From Mycobacterium asiaticum (GTDB lineage: Bacteria; Actinomycetota; Actinomycetes; Mycobacteriales; Mycobacteriaceae), in NCBI RefSeq assembly GCF_001673365.1, contig NZ_LZLS01000175.1:1-43826 (forward strand): 43,826 nt of DNA, given 5' to 3'. Each line of letters begins with the position of its first letter. Position 1 is the first letter of the stretch. The notes below the pieces were generated by a model. It was not told where the DNA came from, did not search any database, and saw only the letters and a list, made by a program, of their open reading frames with translations. Made by a program: the position numbers and the translations under genes. This document shows, piece after piece, positions 20,526 to 32,339 of the stretch.

Positions 20526-23500
20526 TGGCTCAGTCTCTCTGAGAGCTGCGCCAACAACTCGTCTTCGCTCAGCTCGTCGTAGACGTCATCGGGTTGCTCG
20601 GCCGCGGTGACCGTTACCTCCGCGAACTCGGGCAGCACGGTGGCCAGATAATCGGTGAGGCCATACACGCTCGGATAGTCGAAAACCACCGAAGCGGGCA
20701 GGAATTCGCCGAGGCTGTCCGACAACGACCGCTGCAGCGTCACGCTCATCAACGAGTCCATGCCGAGCTGGAAGAAGCCGGTCGATGGATCGAGCGTCTC
20801 GGTGGCCGCCATTCCCATCACCGCGGCGGCCAGCAGGCCGACCTGATCGAGCAACATATCGTGGCGCCGGTGAACATCGCAGGCACGTAATGCCTTGCGG
20901 AACTCGCTTTCCGGCAGCTTGACGTCGGCCACGGGCAACAGGTCCTCGACGACGCGCAGTGAGCCCCGCGTGCGAAAAGCCGCCGCCAGCAACGGCCAAT
21001 CGGCAGCGACGACAGCCGAGCGCACGCCGGCATCGAGGCTCATCGCCAGCGGCAGTGCGCTTATGGCGATGGTGTCATCCATCGGTTGCAACCCGGATTC
21101 CGTGCTGACCTGGCTGGCATCACTTTGCGCGGCAAGAGATTTCCACAATCCCCAGTCGACTACGGTGGCCGGCAATCCCATGGCGCGACGCGCATAACCG
21201 AACGTGTCGAGGAAGGTGCTGGTGGCGGTGTAGTGCGCCAGCCAGCGGGAGCCCAGAATCCCCGAGACCGAGGAGAACAAAACAAAGTGCCGCACTGGGC
21301 ATTTGCGCAGTTGCCGCACCGAGAGTCGGTGTAGCAGCGCCGCCGCGTCGAGCTTGGGGCCGAACATGGCGGCCACGTCGTCGTCGGACATCTCCGAGAG
21401 CAACACCGGGCCGCCCGCGAAGGCGGCCAGATAGATGCCCTCCAGCGGCGGAAGGTCGGTTCCGAACCGGTCGAACAGTGCGCTCATTGCGGCGGCGTCG
21501 GTGGCGTCGGCGGCCACCTCGATCAGTTCAGTCCCTTCGAGGCTGTTGGCCAGCTCGGCCAGCGCCCCGGCCTTGCGGGCGACCGCGACGATCGTTTTCG
21601 CCCCCATTTGCGCGAGCTGACGGATCAGGTGTGGTCCGATGTTGCCGGTGGCGCCGATGACCAATTGGCTGGTGTCGCCGCTGAGTTCGGCCGGAGCGGC
21701 GGCGGGCAGCGGCCGCCAGTGCAACCGGGGTACCAGGCGGTTGCCCGCGCGGAAGACGACTTGATCCTCCGCGGTCCCGGACGCGTGGGCGAGCACCTGC
21801 TGCGCTGCCAACTCCGCTGGCATCGAGTCGTCGATGTCGAGAAGTCCGCCCCAAATCTCGGGATGTTCCAATGCCAGGGAGCGACCGAAGCCCCACAGCA
21901 CCGCGTGGGTGGGATTGGCGCGGTCGCCTTCGGAGACCGGTTGGGCGTTGCGGGTCACGATGAACAGCTTTTGTGACGAGCCCGTGGTGACCATCTCCGC
22001 GGCGAGCTTGCGGACCTCGTGGAACCACCGGTAGGCCGCGTCGATATCCAGCAATTCGCCGGTGACCGGCGGAGCGTAGAGCACGCTGTCCACTCCGCGC
22101 AGTGCGTCGTGCAAAGCGTCGGTGTCTGCTATCGGCGAGACCAGCGTCCTGACCTCCGATGGCGCGGCATCGACGATCGCCGCGGTTAGCGCCGGGTCCG
22201 CACACACCAGCCAGGTGGCGCCGCTGACCTCTTCGGCAGCCGGCGCCGGGTCGACGGTCCAATCCAGCTGGTAACTCCAATCGGCGACCGTATTGCCGCC
22301 GCCGGGCGGTGGCGACATTGCAATCTGATTGCGGCTCAATCGTTCTGACGATGGCTCGTCGATATCGATCCAGTGCCGGGTGTGCTGCCAGGGGGTGGTG
22401 GGGATGGCGGGGTGCGGCTCCGGCGGGTGCGGTGCGTCCGGGGCGCGAAGCGTGTAGAGGTTGGTGCGGAAGGTGATGGTGTCGTCGGCGTCGCGGTGCA
22501 GCGTCCCGATGCTTCGGTGGCTCGCTCCGTGCAGTGTGTCGAGGACGGCTTGGGTGAGTAGCGGGTGGGGGCTGATTTCTACAAAAGTGTGGCAGGTGTG
22601 GCGATCCGACGCGTGGGTGATGGCGTGTTGGAAATGTACTGGGTTGCGCATGTTGGTGGCCCAGTGTTGGGCGTCGAAAACCGGGGTGTCGGTGGGGTTT
22701 TGGTAGGTGGTGGAGATGATCGGGATGGTGGGGGTGCGCGGTGTGAGGTCGGCGAGCTCGGCGCGCATGGCCGGCTGCAGGGCGTCCATGGCCGGATTAT
22801 GCGGGGCCACTTCGATATTGACCCGGCCGGCGAAGCGGTTTTGGGCGCGGACCGCGGTGATCAGCTCCTCGATCTCGGTGGTGGGTCCGGAGATCACGCT
22901 TTGGCGTGGCGAGTTGTAAATGCCCAGTGTCACTTGCGGGTAGTCGGCGATCAGTGCCTCGGTGGCCGCGGCGTCGAGTTCGAGCAACGCCATGGCGCCC
23001 TGGCCTGACAGCGGGGCCATTAGCCGTGCCCGGGTGGCGGTGACGCGTAGGCCTTGGGCGGGGGTCAGTGCGCCGGCGACTACGGCCGCGGCTACCTCGC
23101 CCATGGAGTGCCCGATGACCAGGTCTGGTTGCACGCCATAGGAGCGCCACAGTTCGGTGAGCGCCAACTGAATACCGATCAGACCCAGCTGGATGTGCTC
23201 GATGCCGATTAGTTCCCGACCGTCGGCCAGCACCTCGTGCAGCGAAAAACCGGCCTGGGCAACGAAATCTGGCTCCAGGTCGGCGACCGCGGCGGCAAAT
23301 GCCGGTTCCTCGGCCAGCAAAAGCCGACCCATCCCGGCCCACTGGGATCCGCGACCGGAGTAGACGAACACCGTGCCCGGCCCGGGCGAACCGTCCTGAG
23401 GGCCGACGACACCTGGCACCCGTTGACCGGCGGCCAGGGCGCGCAACCCGGCCACCGCCTGCTCACGATCACGAGCCACCACGGTGCCGAACCGGGGATG

Positions 23501-25048
23501 ACGGGTGCGGTGATGGTTCAGGGTGTGGGCCACGTCGACGAGCGGCAGATCCGCAACTTCCAGCCAGTCGGCCAACACCCCCGCCGTCGCCGCAACCCGC
23601 TGCGCTGTCTTACCGGAGATCACCAGCGTCGAAACCACGGTGTCGGTGTCGGCCGTGGTTGCCGGCGCCAGGTCTGGACCTTGTTCGATCACGACGTGGG
23701 CATTGGTACCGCCCAACCCGAACGACGACACCGCCGCTCGCCTGGGACCCTCGGTGGTCGGCCATCGGCTGTTCTCGGTGGGCACGAAGAATCGGGTCGC
23801 GGCCGCGTCGATCGCCGGATTCCACTGCGAGAAGTGCAGATTCGGCGGGATCTGGCCACGCTGCACCGCCAGTGCGGCCTTGATGAACCCAGCGATCCCG
23901 GCCGCGGCTTCCAAATGACCAAGATTGGTTTTCACCGCGCCCAGTGCGCACGTGCTCTGATCTTTGGCGAGACCGTAAGTGGCAGCCAGCGCTTCGAATT
24001 CGATCGGGTCGCCGAGCACCGTGCCGGTTCCGTGGGCCTCGACGTAGTGCACGGTCTCGGGTGCGACGTCGCTGGAGCGCAGCGCATCGGCGATCACGTC
24101 GCGCTGGGCGGCGGTACTTGGAGCGGTGACACCGTTGGAGCGGCCGTCCTGGTTGACCGCGGAACCACGCACCACAGCCAGCACCCGGTCGCCGTCGCGC
24201 ACCGCATCGGTGAGCCGCTTGAGCACCACCACGCCGGCACCCTCGCCGCGCACAAAGCCGTCGGCCGCCGCATCGAAACTGGCGCAACGGCCTTGCGGGG
24301 ACAGCAAACCCCATGCCGAGATGGCGATTTGGGTTTCCGGGCGAAGTGTGACGCTCACTCCGCCGGCCAGCGCCAGGTCGGTCTCCCGCAATCGCAGGCT
24401 CTGGCAGGCCAGATGGATGGCCACCAACGACGATGAGCACGCGGTGTCCACCGCTACTGCCGGGCCCCGCAGCCCGAGCAGGTAGGAGATACGGCCCACC
24501 GTGATGCTGTGCGCATTTCCGGTGCCGGTGTAGGCATCCACGTTGTCCGGGTTGGCGGCCAGCATGGACTGGTACTCGTTGAAGTAGACGCCCATCATCA
24601 CCCCGGCGCGGGTGCCGGACAGGGAATCCGGTGTGATGCCGGCATGTTCGAGGGCTTCCCACGCCACCTCGAGCAGCATCCGCTGCTGGGGATCCATCGC
24701 CGCGGCTTCACGGGGAGTGATTCCGAAGAACTCGGCATCGAAGCCCGCGATGTCGGGGACGAAACCGCCCCACTTCGTAGTCATCCGCCCCGGCGTCAAC
24801 GGGTCGGGGTCGTAAAACGCCTCCGCATCCCACCGGTCGGCGGGCACCGGCGAGATCGCGTTGCGGCCCTCGACCAACAAATCCCAGAAGCTCTCCGGTC
24901 CCACCACGTCGCCGGGAAATCGACAACCGATCCCCACCACCGCGATTGGTTCGGCTACCGCGATTCGAGAGATCTTCTCGAATTCGTTGGTGAGAGTGGC
25001 GCGTTGCTGCGCGCTCATACCGGAGATCCGGCTGAAAGCCGTTCGCAT
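20522..25048 (-). CDS. ppsB: Phthiocerol synthase PKS PpsB (KS-AT-KR-ACP)
   Basis: PpsB adds the second unit and leaves one of the two phthiocerol hydroxyls. Numbered from ATG 25046-25048: KS Cys204, AT Ser648 (GHSMG) with VAPH motif, KR with GATGNIG cofactor loop and Tyr in YTATS (Ser in place of the usual Asn), carrier serine about 1432, then an acidic tail ([14 protein letters not shown]). It has no DH or ER, as required for a retained hydroxyl. The ATG shares one base with the ppsA stop (TGATG); a TTG directly before it is also possible and would add one residue. Length 1508 (1538 in M. tuberculosis). The AT segment is nearly identical in DNA to that of ppsA, while the flanking KS and KR regions differ, a sign of gene conversion. 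Confidence 0.95.
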   Translation of the reverse strand: MRTAFSRISGMSAQQRATLTNEFEKISRIAVAEPIAVVGIGCRFPGDVVGPESFWDLLVEGRNAISPVPADRWDAEAFYDPDPLTPGRMTTKWGGFVPDIAGFDAEFFGITPREAAAMDPQQRMLLEVAWEALEHAGITPDSLSGTRAGVMMGVYFNEYQSMLAANPDNVDAYTGTGNAHSITVGRISYLLGLRGPAVAVDTACSSSLVAIHLACQSLRLRETDLALAGGVSVTLRPETQIAISAWGLLSPQGRCASFDAAADGFVRGEGAGVVVLKRLTDAVRDGDRVLAVVRGSAVNQDGRSNGVTAPSTAAQRDVIADALRSSDVAPETVHYVEAHGTGTVLGDPIEFEALAATYGLAKDQSTCALGAVKTNLGHLEAAAGIAGFIKAALAVQRGQIPPNLHFSQWNPAIDAAATRFFVPTENSRWPTTEGPRRAAVSSFGLGGTNAHVVIEQGPDLAPATTADTDTVVSTLVISGKTAQRVAATAGVLADWLEVADLPLVDVAHTLNHHRTRHPRFGTVVARDREQAVAGLRALAAGQRVPGVVGPQDGSPGPGTVFVYSGRGSQWAGMGRLLLAEEPAFAAAVADLEPDFVAQAGFSLHEVLADGRELIGIEHIQLGLIGIQLALTELWRSYGVQPDLVIGHSMGEVAAAVVAGALTPAQGLRVTATRARLMAPLSGQGAMALLELDAAATEALIADYPQVTLGIYNSPRQSVISGPTTEIEELITAVRAQNRFAGRVNIEVAPHNPAMDALQPAMRAELADLTPRTPTIPIISTTYQNPTDTPVFDAQHWATNMRNPVHFQHAITHASDRHTCHTFVEISPHPLLTQAVLDTLHGASHRSIGTLHRDADDTITFRTNLYTLRAPDAPHPPEPHPAIPTTPWQHTRHWIDIDEPSSERLSRNQIAMSPPPGGGNTVADWSYQLDWTVDPAPAAEEVSGATWLVCADPALTAAIVDAAPSEVRTLVSPIADTDALHDALRGVDSVLYAPPVTGELLDIDAAYRWFHEVRKLAAEMVTTGSSQKLFIVTRNAQPVSEGDRANPTHAVLWGFGRSLALEHPEIWGGLLDIDDSMPAELAAQQVLAHASGTAEDQVVFRAGNRLVPRLHWRPLPAAAPAELSGDTSQLVIGATGNIGPHLIRQLAQMGAKTIVAVARKAGALAELANSLEGTELIEVAADATDAAAMSALFDRFGTDLPPLEGIYLAAFAGGPVLLSEMSDDDVAAMFGPKLDAAALLHRLSVRQLRKCPVRHFVLFSSVSGILGSRWLAHYTATSTFLDTFGYARRAMGLPATVVDWGLWKSLAAQSDASQVSTESGLQPMDDTIAISALPLAMSLDAGVRSAVVAADWPLLAAAFRTRGSLRVVEDLLPVADVKLPESEFRKALRACDVHRRHDMLLDQVGLLAAAVMGMAATETLDPSTGFFQLGMDSLMSVTLQRSLSDSLGEFLPASVVFDYPSVYGLTDYLATVLPEFAEVTVTAAEQPDDVYDELSEDELLAQLSERLSQ
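22544..23473 (-). repeat. 930-bp near-identical AT segment, ppsB copy
   Basis: Aligned base by base with 27874-28803 in ppsA at a constant offset of 5330, this block differs at only three positions (22925, 22928 and 23408). All three are silent, so 310 residues are identical. The block covers most of the acyltransferase domain including the active-site serine. To the right, past 23473, mismatches become frequent at once. To the left there is one mismatch at 22543, then identity back to about 22523, then a length difference. Confidence 0.95.
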
Positions 25049-28000
25049 CAAACGGGCCTTTCGGCCTTGCTGGCGTCAGACGACGTCGACTCGATGCGGT
25101 CAAAGAGGCTGTCCAACACACTGCCGGCCGAGGCGGACAGCTCGGCCATCTCGCTTTCCTGCGAATCGTGTTGCGGTGCAACGCGCTTGGCCAGATACTC
25201 GGCCAGGGCCGCCACCGTCGGATGGTTGAACAGCATGGTCGCCGACAGCTCGATGCCGACGAACTGCTCGGCCTCACGTCGGATCGCCATTGCCATCAGG
25301 GAATTGAGCCCGAGCTCGGCAAACGGTCGCTGGCTGTCCAAATCTGTTTCGGGAATGCGCAGTTCGCGCGCGATGATGCTGCGCAGTCCAGTTTCGAACT
25401 CCGCGCCCAACTCGCTCGCCGACAGATGCGTCCAGTCCCGGGTCGGGATCAGGTAGTTCTCCTCGGTGGTGGTTTCGTCCGTTGCGGAGGGCAGCGGTAT
25501 GACTACAGCCTGCGCAACGTCGTAGCCGTCGACGTGTTCCCAGGCGGTGAACGCTTCGGCCGGGGTGATGTCGCGTGAGCCCATCCGCTGCAGCTCGTCG
25601 CTGACTATCTGCGCATCAGCAGCGAATCCGAGTCCACGCCAGGCCACCCAGTCCAGACTCATGGTGTGGCAACCCTGTCGGTGGCGGGCACGCGCCAGGG
25701 CGTCCAGGTAGGCGTTGGCAGCAGCGTAGGAGCCCTGTCCCGGGATGCCGAAAACCGCTGCGGCCGAGGAGGTCAGGAAGAAGAAGTCAACGCTGCCGGG
25801 CGGGAACACCTCGTGCAGTACCTGGCCGCCGCCGATCTTGGACCACACCACTTCGCGAACGGCGTCCTCGGTCATGGTCGTCACCAGCTGATCGTTGATG
25901 ACACCCGCGGCGTGGATGATGCCGCGGATGGGAGCGGCGCCGTCACGGTCCCGTCGGTCCAGTAGCGCCTGTACCTCGTCGCGGCATCCGACATCGACAG
26001 CGACGGCTTCGACTGTCACACCGCGCATTTCGAGCGCCCGGATCGCGGCGATCTTGCGACGCAGCTCGGCATCATCCGAGTCGAGATCCCACTCGCGCCG
26101 GGCGGGCAACGGGGTTCGGCCGGTCAGGACCAGCCGGCGCGCGCCGCGGTCGGCAAGCCAGTCGGCCATCAGCAGGCCCAGCGCCCCCATTCCACCGGTC
26201 ACCAGGTAGGCCGCGTCGAGCCGGCACTGCACCGACCGGCGTGCTGGCTCGCCGCGTAGTGGCGCTAGCGTCGCCGCCAGCACGATGCCGTCACGCAGCA
26301 CCAGAATCTGTTTGCTGGCAGTCGGTATCAGGGTGGCCAGCGTTGGTGCGGCTTCGTCAAGTGCTTCGGACTGCGCCTCGGGCAGGTCAACCAATCCGCC
26401 CCACAGGTCGGGGTGTTCGCTGGCCAGGACCCCGGCCAAGCCCCACAAAAAGCTCTGGCGCAGTGCCGAGGGGGTGGCTGATTCGTGCACGCCGCGCGTG
26501 ACGATCCACAGCGCGGCAGGCTCGGCGCGCTGCGCCAACGTCCGTACCACGTCGGCGATTTCGGCGCAGACCCGCACGGCGAAGTCGACATCGCTCTCGC
26601 GGCTGTCGTCGGCCGCCGACTCGGCGACGTAAAGTGTGTAGCGGGCCCCGGCAACAGACGCCGGCGCAAAACCTCGCTCTGCGAGGCGATCTCGCAGCAT
26701 CTCGGCGCCGAGAACCGCCAGCGAACCCGCGCCGCTTCCGAGCCCAACCGGTTCGGGGCGCGGCCGCCAGTCCAGTGTGTGCACGAACTTCCGTGCGTCC
26801 GTGGGGCCCACGACGTCGCGGTGGCCCTCGGGCGCCGCTTCGAAATCCAATACCCGATACCGAAGTGACCGCATCGACAAGCACGGTGAGCCGCCGTGTG
26901 GCGCGACGCTGACATCGACACCGCGGTGGTCATCGTGTGGGCCGATGTTGCTGAGGGTCACGCTTCCGCGAGCTTCGGTGGCCTCGCCGTGCAGCGACAC
27001 CGCTTCGATGCTGGCCGGAACATAGAGGCGCCCATCGGTCACGTCCGACAGCGCCCCGACGATAACGGCCGCATCCAGCAGCGGCCCGAGCGACCCGTCG
27101 GGCAGCGCGTCGGGCAGCTGAACCGCCGCGTGCACGCCGGTCGATGTCGGGATCCACGAGTCCAATGTCCACTTGAAGGGCAGACCGTCGACCCCGCGCA
27201 TGGCGAGTTGTTCGGTGACGTCTGGAATGTCGTCCGCAGACACCCGACCGCCGACGCCCGTCTGAGTCGGGACAGGCTCCGCTGACGACAGCCGCGCGGT
27301 CGCATGCCGTACCCAACGATCCGACGGGATGTCGGCAGCGCGGGAGGCCACGCTGACCGACTGGTCGTCGGCAACCACTTGAATCAGTCGGGGCCGGTCG
27401 GCGAAAACGGGCTGGTCGAAATGCACCGTAGACAGCGCCGAGTAGCCCAATTCTCTTGCGGCGCAGAGCAGTGTGCGCAGCACGATCGAGGCGGGAACCA
27501 CCTCGGCACCGTGAAAGCGGTGCCGACCCCGATACGGCTTGGCGTCCGGTGCTAGCCGGGCCTGCCAGAGATGGGACGGCAGGCCGCCGTCTACCGCGGT
27601 AACCCTACTGTGCTGGCCGAGCAGTGTGCCGGCGGCAGGGGCCGAAACCACGGAGTTGACAGCACGTTTGGTGTCGATCCAGTGCCGGGTGTGCTGCCAG
27701 GGGGTGGTGGGGATGACCGGGTGCGGCTCCGGCGGGTGTGGAGTGTGCGGCGGGTGGGCGCTGTGCACCGTGTTGACATTGGTGTGAAAAGTGATGGTGT
27801 CGTCGGTATCCCGGTGCAGCGTGCCGATGCTGATGTATTTGGTGCCGTGCTGCGCTCCGTGCAGTGTGTCGATGACGGCTTGGGTGAGTAGCGGGTGGGG
27901 GCTGATTTCTACAAAAGTGTGGCAGGTGTGGCGATCCGACGCGTGGGTGATGGCGTGTTGGAAATGTACTGGGTTGCGCATGTTGGTGGCCCAGTGTTGG

Positions 28001-30591
28001 GCGTCGAAAACCGGGGTGTCGGTGGGGTTTTGGTAGGTGGTGGAGATGATCGGGATGGTGGGGGTGCGCGGTGTGAGGTCGGCGAGCTCGGCGCGCATGG
28101 CCGGCTGCAGGGCGTCCATGGCCGGATTATGCGGGGCCACTTCGATATTGACCCGGCCGGCGAAGCGGTTTTGGGCGCGGACCGCGGTGATCAGCTCCTC
28201 GATCTCGGTGGTGGGTCCGGAGATCACGCTTTGGCGTGGCGAGTTGTAAATGCCGAGAGTCACTTGCGGGTAGTCGGCGATCAGTGCCTCGGTGGCCGCG
28301 GCGTCGAGTTCGAGCAACGCCATGGCGCCCTGGCCTGACAGCGGGGCCATTAGCCGTGCCCGGGTGGCGGTGACGCGTAGGCCTTGGGCGGGGGTCAGTG
28401 CGCCGGCGACTACGGCCGCGGCTACCTCGCCCATGGAGTGCCCGATGACCAGGTCTGGTTGCACGCCATAGGAGCGCCACAGTTCGGTGAGCGCCAACTG
28501 AATACCGATCAGACCCAGCTGGATGTGCTCGATGCCGATTAGTTCCCGACCGTCGGCCAGCACCTCGTGCAGCGAAAAACCGGCCTGGGCAACGAAATCT
28601 GGCTCCAGGTCGGCGACCGCGGCGGCAAATGCCGGTTCCTCGGCCAGCAAAAGCCGACCCATCCCGGCCCACTGGGATCCGCGACCGGAGTAGACGAACA
28701 CCGTGCCCGGCCCGGGCGAACCGTCCTGAGGGCCGACAACACCTGGCACCCGTTGACCGGCGGCCAGGGCGCGCAACCCGGCCACCGCCTGCTCACGATC
28801 ACGCGCCACCACCGTGGCGAACTTGGTCTGCCGGGAGCGGTGGTGATTAACGGTGTGAGCCACCTCCGCCAAACCCGCCCCGGCCCCGGCACCCTCCCAC
28901 CAATCGGCCAATACCCCTGCCGTCGCCGCAACCCGCTGCGCCGTCTTGCCCGCGACCACGAGCGTCGACACCGGATCGGCAAGTCGCTCGGTTGGCGAAA
29001 GTGCTTCCTGCCCTTGTTCGATCACGACGTGGGCATTGGTGCCACCAAACCCGAACGACGACACACCCGCCCGACGTGGGTGTCCGGTTTCGGGCCAGTC
29101 GGTCTGCGCGTCAACGACTTTCATCCGCAAGTCGGCGAAAGGAATGTGGGGGTTGGGGCTCTCGAAGCGCTGGTTGGGCGGAATTGTGCCGCGCTGCACC
29201 GCAAGTACCGTCTTGATGAACCCGGCGATCCCGGCCGCCGCCTCGGTGTGCCCGAGGTTGGTTTTGACGGCGCCGAGCAGCAGGGGAGCGTCGAGGGAGC
29301 GTCCGCGGCCCAGGACGGTGCCCAAGGCGCGCGCCTCAATCGGGTCGCCCAGCAGGGTGCCGGTACCGTGCGCTTCGACGTAGTCGACCTCGTTGGGCTG
29401 CATGCCCGCGTTGCTGTACGCGGCGCGCAGCACCGCCATCTGCGCCGCTGGGTTGGGGGCCATCAGTCCGTTCGAGCGGCCGTCCTGGTTGACGGCCGAG
29501 CCGCAAATCACCGCCAGCACCCGGTCGCCGTCGCGCTGCGCGTCGGTCAACCTCTTGAGCACCACCACCCCGGCACCCTCGCCGCGCACAAAGCCGTCGG
29601 CGGCCGCATCGAAGGCGCGGCAATGACCCGTCGGCGACAACGCCCCCACCTGGTCGAAACCGCGAAAAACCGCCGGCGACAACAACAAATTGACCCCGGC
29701 CGCGATCGCCAGCTGGGAGTCCTGGGTGCGAAGGCTCTGGCAGGCCAGATGGATGGCCACCAACGACGACGAGCACGCGGTGTCCACCGCCACCGACGGG
29801 CCGCGCAGGTCAAGGAAGTACGACAGCCGGTTGGCGATGATGCTCATCGCGCCACCGGTATTGCTCCAGCCGTCTATCTGCCCCAGATCGGTGGAGGCGA
29901 TGGCGCCGTATTCGCTCAAGCAGGATCCCGCGAACACGCCCGTCTGCGAACGGCGCAACGAGCTGGGCGGAATTCCCGCGTGCTCCAACGCTTCCCACGC
30001 CACCTCCAGCAGCAGGCGCTGCTGCGGGTCCATCTTGTCGGCTTCGCTGGGAGAGATTTCGAAGAACTCCGCGTCGAACGCGTCGATGTCGGTCAGGAAG
30101 GAGCCCCACCGGGTGGTACGGGCGAGCACCGCCTTGACCTCCGCCGAGCCGTCGTCGAACAGCTCCCAGCGCTCGTCGGGGACCTTTCCGATCGAGGAAC
30201 GGCGCTCACACAGGAAGTCCCACAACGCATCTGGTCCAGATATGCCACCCGGGAAGCGGCATCCCATTCCGATGACGGCGATCGGCTCCTCGAGGGAGTT
30301 GTGCGCCGGGCGACGGAGCGCGGCCGCAGATTCCGGGTCGGGTTCCGGTGCGGTGAGGTAGGCGGCCAGGTCGTTGATGGTTGGGTGCTCCCAAAAGTCG
30401 ATCGGGGACACCGTCTTGCCCAACAGTTCGGTCAGCTCACCGGACAACACGACCGCGTCGCGAGAGCCCACGCCCAAATCGGCTAAAGACAGATTGGGAT
30501 CGACCTCGTCGGGGGTGCAGCCGATGTTGGTTACCAGGTAGTCGACCAGCCAGTGGCGCAAATCGGCTTCGCCGCCGATGCTGGCCGTCAT
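25048..30591 (-). CDS. ppsA: Phthiocerol synthase PKS PpsA (ACP-KS-AT-DH-like-KR-ACP)
   Basis: PpsA starts the phthiocerol line. The N-terminal carrier domain (Ser43 in LGVGSRD) accepts the fatty acyl chain from FadD26. Then come KS (Cys273, His408 and His448), AT (Ser719 in GHSMG, VAPH motif), a region of about 300 residues with a decayed dehydratase fold, KR (GGMGALG near 1463, YAAAN site) and a second carrier domain (Ser about 1764). In the DH-like part the first motif survives ([10 protein letters not shown] near 1023) but the second has Ile where Gln or His belongs (DAAVI near 1172). A hydroxyl must be kept at this step, so an inactive DH fits. ATG 30589-30591 overlaps the fadD26 stop (ATGA). 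Length 1847 (1876 in M. tuberculosis). Confidence 0.96.
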   Translation of the reverse strand: MTASIGGEADLRHWLVDYLVTNIGCTPDEVDPNLSLADLGVGSRDAVVLSGELTELLGKTVSPIDFWEHPTINDLAAYLTAPEPDPESAAALRRPAHNSLEEPIAVIGMGCRFPGGISGPDALWDFLCERRSSIGKVPDERWELFDDGSAEVKAVLARTTRWGSFLTDIDAFDAEFFEISPSEADKMDPQQRLLLEVAWEALEHAGIPPSSLRRSQTGVFAGSCLSEYGAIASTDLGQIDGWSNTGGAMSIIANRLSYFLDLRGPSVAVDTACSSSLVAIHLACQSLRTQDSQLAIAAGVNLLLSPAVFRGFDQVGALSPTGHCRAFDAAADGFVRGEGAGVVVLKRLTDAQRDGDRVLAVICGSAVNQDGRSNGLMAPNPAAQMAVLRAAYSNAGMQPNEVDYVEAHGTGTLLGDPIEARALGTVLGRGRSLDAPLLLGAVKTNLGHTEAAAGIAGFIKTVLAVQRGTIPPNQRFESPNPHIPFADLRMKVVDAQTDWPETGHPRRAGVSSFGFGGTNAHVVIEQGQEALSPTERLADPVSTLVVAGKTAQRVAATAGVLADWWEGAGAGAGLAEVAHTVNHHRSRQTKFATVVARDREQAVAGLRALAAGQRVPGVVGPQDGSPGPGTVFVYSGRGSQWAGMGRLLLAEEPAFAAAVADLEPDFVAQAGFSLHEVLADGRELIGIEHIQLGLIGIQLALTELWRSYGVQPDLVIGHSMGEVAAAVVAGALTPAQGLRVTATRARLMAPLSGQGAMALLELDAAATEALIADYPQVTLGIYNSPRQSVISGPTTEIEELITAVRAQNRFAGRVNIEVAPHNPAMDALQPAMRAELADLTPRTPTIPIISTTYQNPTDTPVFDAQHWATNMRNPVHFQHAITHASDRHTCHTFVEISPHPLLTQAVIDTLHGAQHGTKYISIGTLHRDTDDTITFHTNVNTVHSAHPPHTPHPPEPHPVIPTTPWQHTRHWIDTKRAVNSVVSAPAAGTLLGQHSRVTAVDGGLPSHLWQARLAPDAKPYRGRHRFHGAEVVPASIVLRTLLCAARELGYSALSTVHFDQPVFADRPRLIQVVADDQSVSVASRAADIPSDRWVRHATARLSSAEPVPTQTGVGGRVSADDIPDVTEQLAMRGVDGLPFKWTLDSWIPTSTGVHAAVQLPDALPDGSLGPLLDAAVIVGALSDVTDGRLYVPASIEAVSLHGEATEARGSVTLSNIGPHDDHRGVDVSVAPHGGSPCLSMRSLRYRVLDFEAAPEGHRDVVGPTDARKFVHTLDWRPRPEPVGLGSGAGSLAVLGAEMLRDRLAERGFAPASVAGARYTLYVAESAADDSRESDVDFAVRVCAEIADVVRTLAQRAEPAALWIVTRGVHESATPSALRQSFLWGLAGVLASEHPDLWGGLVDLPEAQSEALDEAAPTLATLIPTASKQILVLRDGIVLAATLAPLRGEPARRSVQCRLDAAYLVTGGMGALGLLMADWLADRGARRLVLTGRTPLPARREWDLDSDDAELRRKIAAIRALEMRGVTVEAVAVDVGCRDEVQALLDRRDRDGAAPIRGIIHAAGVINDQLVTTMTEDAVREVVWSKIGGGQVLHEVFPPGSVDFFFLTSSAAAVFGIPGQGSYAAANAYLDALARARHRQGCHTMSLDWVAWRGLGFAADAQIVSDELQRMGSRDITPAEAFTAWEHVDGYDVAQAVVIPLPSATDETTTEENYLIPTRDWTHLSASELGAEFETGLRSIIARELRIPETDLDSQRPFAELGLNSLMAMAIRREAEQFVGIELSATMLFNHPTVAALAEYLAKRVAPQHDSQESEMAELSASAGSVLDSLFDRIESTSSDASKAERPV
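27874..28803 (-). repeat. 930-bp near-identical AT segment, ppsA copy
   Basis: This is the partner of 22544-23473 in ppsB: same orientation, offset 5330, three silent differences. It lies inside the AT coding part of ppsA. Direct repeats of this size and identity could recombine to delete the DNA between them and fuse ppsA to ppsB; they can also confuse short-read assembly. Confidence 0.95.
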
Positions 30592-32339
30592 ACCGCAACG
30601 TCCAGCCGCTTGAATCCGTCGCTCTGGTAGCGCTCCACGCAGGCCGAACGCCGGATCTTGCCGCTGGTGGTAATCGGTATCGAGCCGGGAGAAACCAGGA
30701 CCAGGTCGGCGACGCGCAGGCTGTGCGATTTCGAGATCGCCGAGGTGACCTCGCGTTTGACCGAGCGCAGTTTGAGCATGGCGTCTTCGGCCGACGCGCC
30801 GCGTCTCTTGAGTTCGATGATCGCCACCAACTGTTCGGTGATGTCGTCCGGCACCGAGATCGCCGCGACCCGGCCGCCGGTGATCTCCTGGATCGTTGCT
30901 TCGATGTCGTCGGGGTAGTGGTTCCGGCCGTCGACGATCAACAGGTCTTTGATGCGGCCCATGATGAACAGCTCACCCTCGGACAGGACGCCCAGATCGC
31001 CGGTGCGCAGCCACGGGCCTTCCGGTGTTCCCGGCGCGGGATCGGCGATCTTGGCGTTGAAGATGCGGTTGGTCTGCTCCGGCTTCTGCCAGTACCCCAG
31101 GGCCACATGATCGCCGTGCACCCAGATCTCGCCGACGTCGCCGGACATGTTCTCAACCATGGTGTCCGGGTTGACAATCCGAACAGCAGACGAACTGGGC
31201 GATCCGTAACTGATGAGTTCGGTGCCGACCGAACCGTCGGTGCCGCAGCGTTTGGCCTGTCCGGCGGTCAGGTGTTCGTAGTCGAACCGAACCGTGCTTG
31301 GAGCGGTTGCCGGTTCGGGGGCCGCCACGTACAGCGTCGCCTCGGCCAGACCGTAGGACGGTCGAACCGCGGTGGGGCTGAGGTTGTATTTGGCGAACCG
31401 CTCGGTGAAACGCTTCACGGTTGCGACGTGGATCCGCTCACTGCCGCTGACGATGCCCACCACGTCGCCCAGGTCCAATCCGGCCATGTCATCGTCGGAG
31501 GTCCGGCGCACCGCCAATTCGAACGCGAAGTTCGGCGCCGCGGAAAAGCACGACGGATTGGTCGCGAGCAACTGCATCCAGCACGCGGGACGCCGTAGAA
31601 ACGCCATCGGGCTCAACAACACCGCACTTCGCTGCGCGACCATCGGAGCGCAAATTCCGAGAATCAAACCCATGTCGTGAAACAAAGGCAGCCATGAGAC
31701 CACGGTGCCGTTCGGGATTTTTGCGAGATCCCCGAAATACCCGTAGAGACTCTGCGTCACATTTGCGATGACGTTCTTGTGCGAAACGATCACACCTGCC
31801 GGGGTGCGCGTTGATCCAGAGGTGTATTGCAGATACGCGGCCCCACTGGACAGGCGCGGGACACCCGTCGACTCGCATGGTGAGTCGAGGTCCAGCAGGT
31901 CGACTTCGATGACGACCGGAGCTGTTTGGCCGTTCTGCGCACACGCATACTTCGAAACATCACCCGCCACCGACGAGGTGGTGAGAATGGCGACCGGCTT
32001 GGAGTCGCGCAGAACCGCCGAGACGCGATCGTCGTGAATGCCGTACTGCGGCGTCGAAAGCGGAACCGCGATAAATCCGGCCTGTAGCGCACCGAGGAAC
32101 GCAACGACATATTCCAAGCCCTGTGGAGCCAGAATCGCCACACGATCGCCGGGCGCACCGCACAATGTCAATTCCTCGGCGATAACGCACGCCCGACCGT
32201 ATACTTGCGACCAAGTCAGCGTTTCAGCAAACCCTTTAGGATCCAAACCGTAATCGATGAATGTGTATGCCGCGGTGTCCGCCTGTTGATCGGCCCGCTG
32301 CTTGAGCAAAGCGGGGAGGGAACCGTCGGTCACCGGCAT
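30588..32339 (-). CDS. fadD26: Long-chain fatty acyl-AMP ligase FadD26
   Basis: FadD26 activates long-chain fatty acids as acyl-adenylates and passes them to the N-terminal carrier domain of PpsA, rather than to CoA. Motifs: the adenylation P-loop [11 protein letters not shown] at 172-182, the LRTGDLG and [12 protein letters not shown] region of ANL enzymes, and the C-terminal [10 protein letters not shown] with the catalytic lysine. I chose ATG 32337-32339: it has GGGAG 10 bases upstream and gives exactly 583 residues, the M. tuberculosis length. An in-frame ATG 33 bases upstream (32370-32372) has a poor ribosome site. The stop overlaps the ppsA start (ATGA), so loading enzyme and acceptor are translationally coupled. 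It is the first gene of the long pps-drr run and is preceded by a 669-base noncoding region. Confidence 0.96.
   Translation of the reverse strand: MPVTDGSLPALLKQRADQQADTAAYTFIDYGLDPKGFAETLTWSQVYGRACVIAEELTLCGAPGDRVAILAPQGLEYVVAFLGALQAGFIAVPLSTPQYGIHDDRVSAVLRDSKPVAILTTSSVAGDVSKYACAQNGQTAPVVIEVDLLDLDSPCESTGVPRLSSGAAYLQYTSGSTRTPAGVIVSHKNVIANVTQSLYGYFGDLAKIPNGTVVSWLPLFHDMGLILGICAPMVAQRSAVLLSPMAFLRRPACWMQLLATNPSCFSAAPNFAFELAVRRTSDDDMAGLDLGDVVGIVSGSERIHVATVKRFTERFAKYNLSPTAVRPSYGLAEATLYVAAPEPATAPSTVRFDYEHLTAGQAKRCGTDGSVGTELISYGSPSSSAVRIVNPDTMVENMSGDVGEIWVHGDHVALGYWQKPEQTNRIFNAKIADPAPGTPEGPWLRTGDLGVLSEGELFIMGRIKDLLIVDGRNHYPDDIEATIQEITGGRVAAISVPDDITEQLVAIIELKRRGASAEDAMLKLRSVKREVTSAISKSHSLRVADLVLVSPGSIPITTSGKIRRSACVERYQSDGFKRLDVAV

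Noticed and set aside
28567..30486. Long open frames on the plus strand antisense to the pps genes (for example 639 codons here, and 399 codons at 23237-24436)
   Set aside because: They mirror high-GC third-position bias of the real minus-strand genes, have Arg/His/Gly/Pro-rich composition and no recognisable domain.
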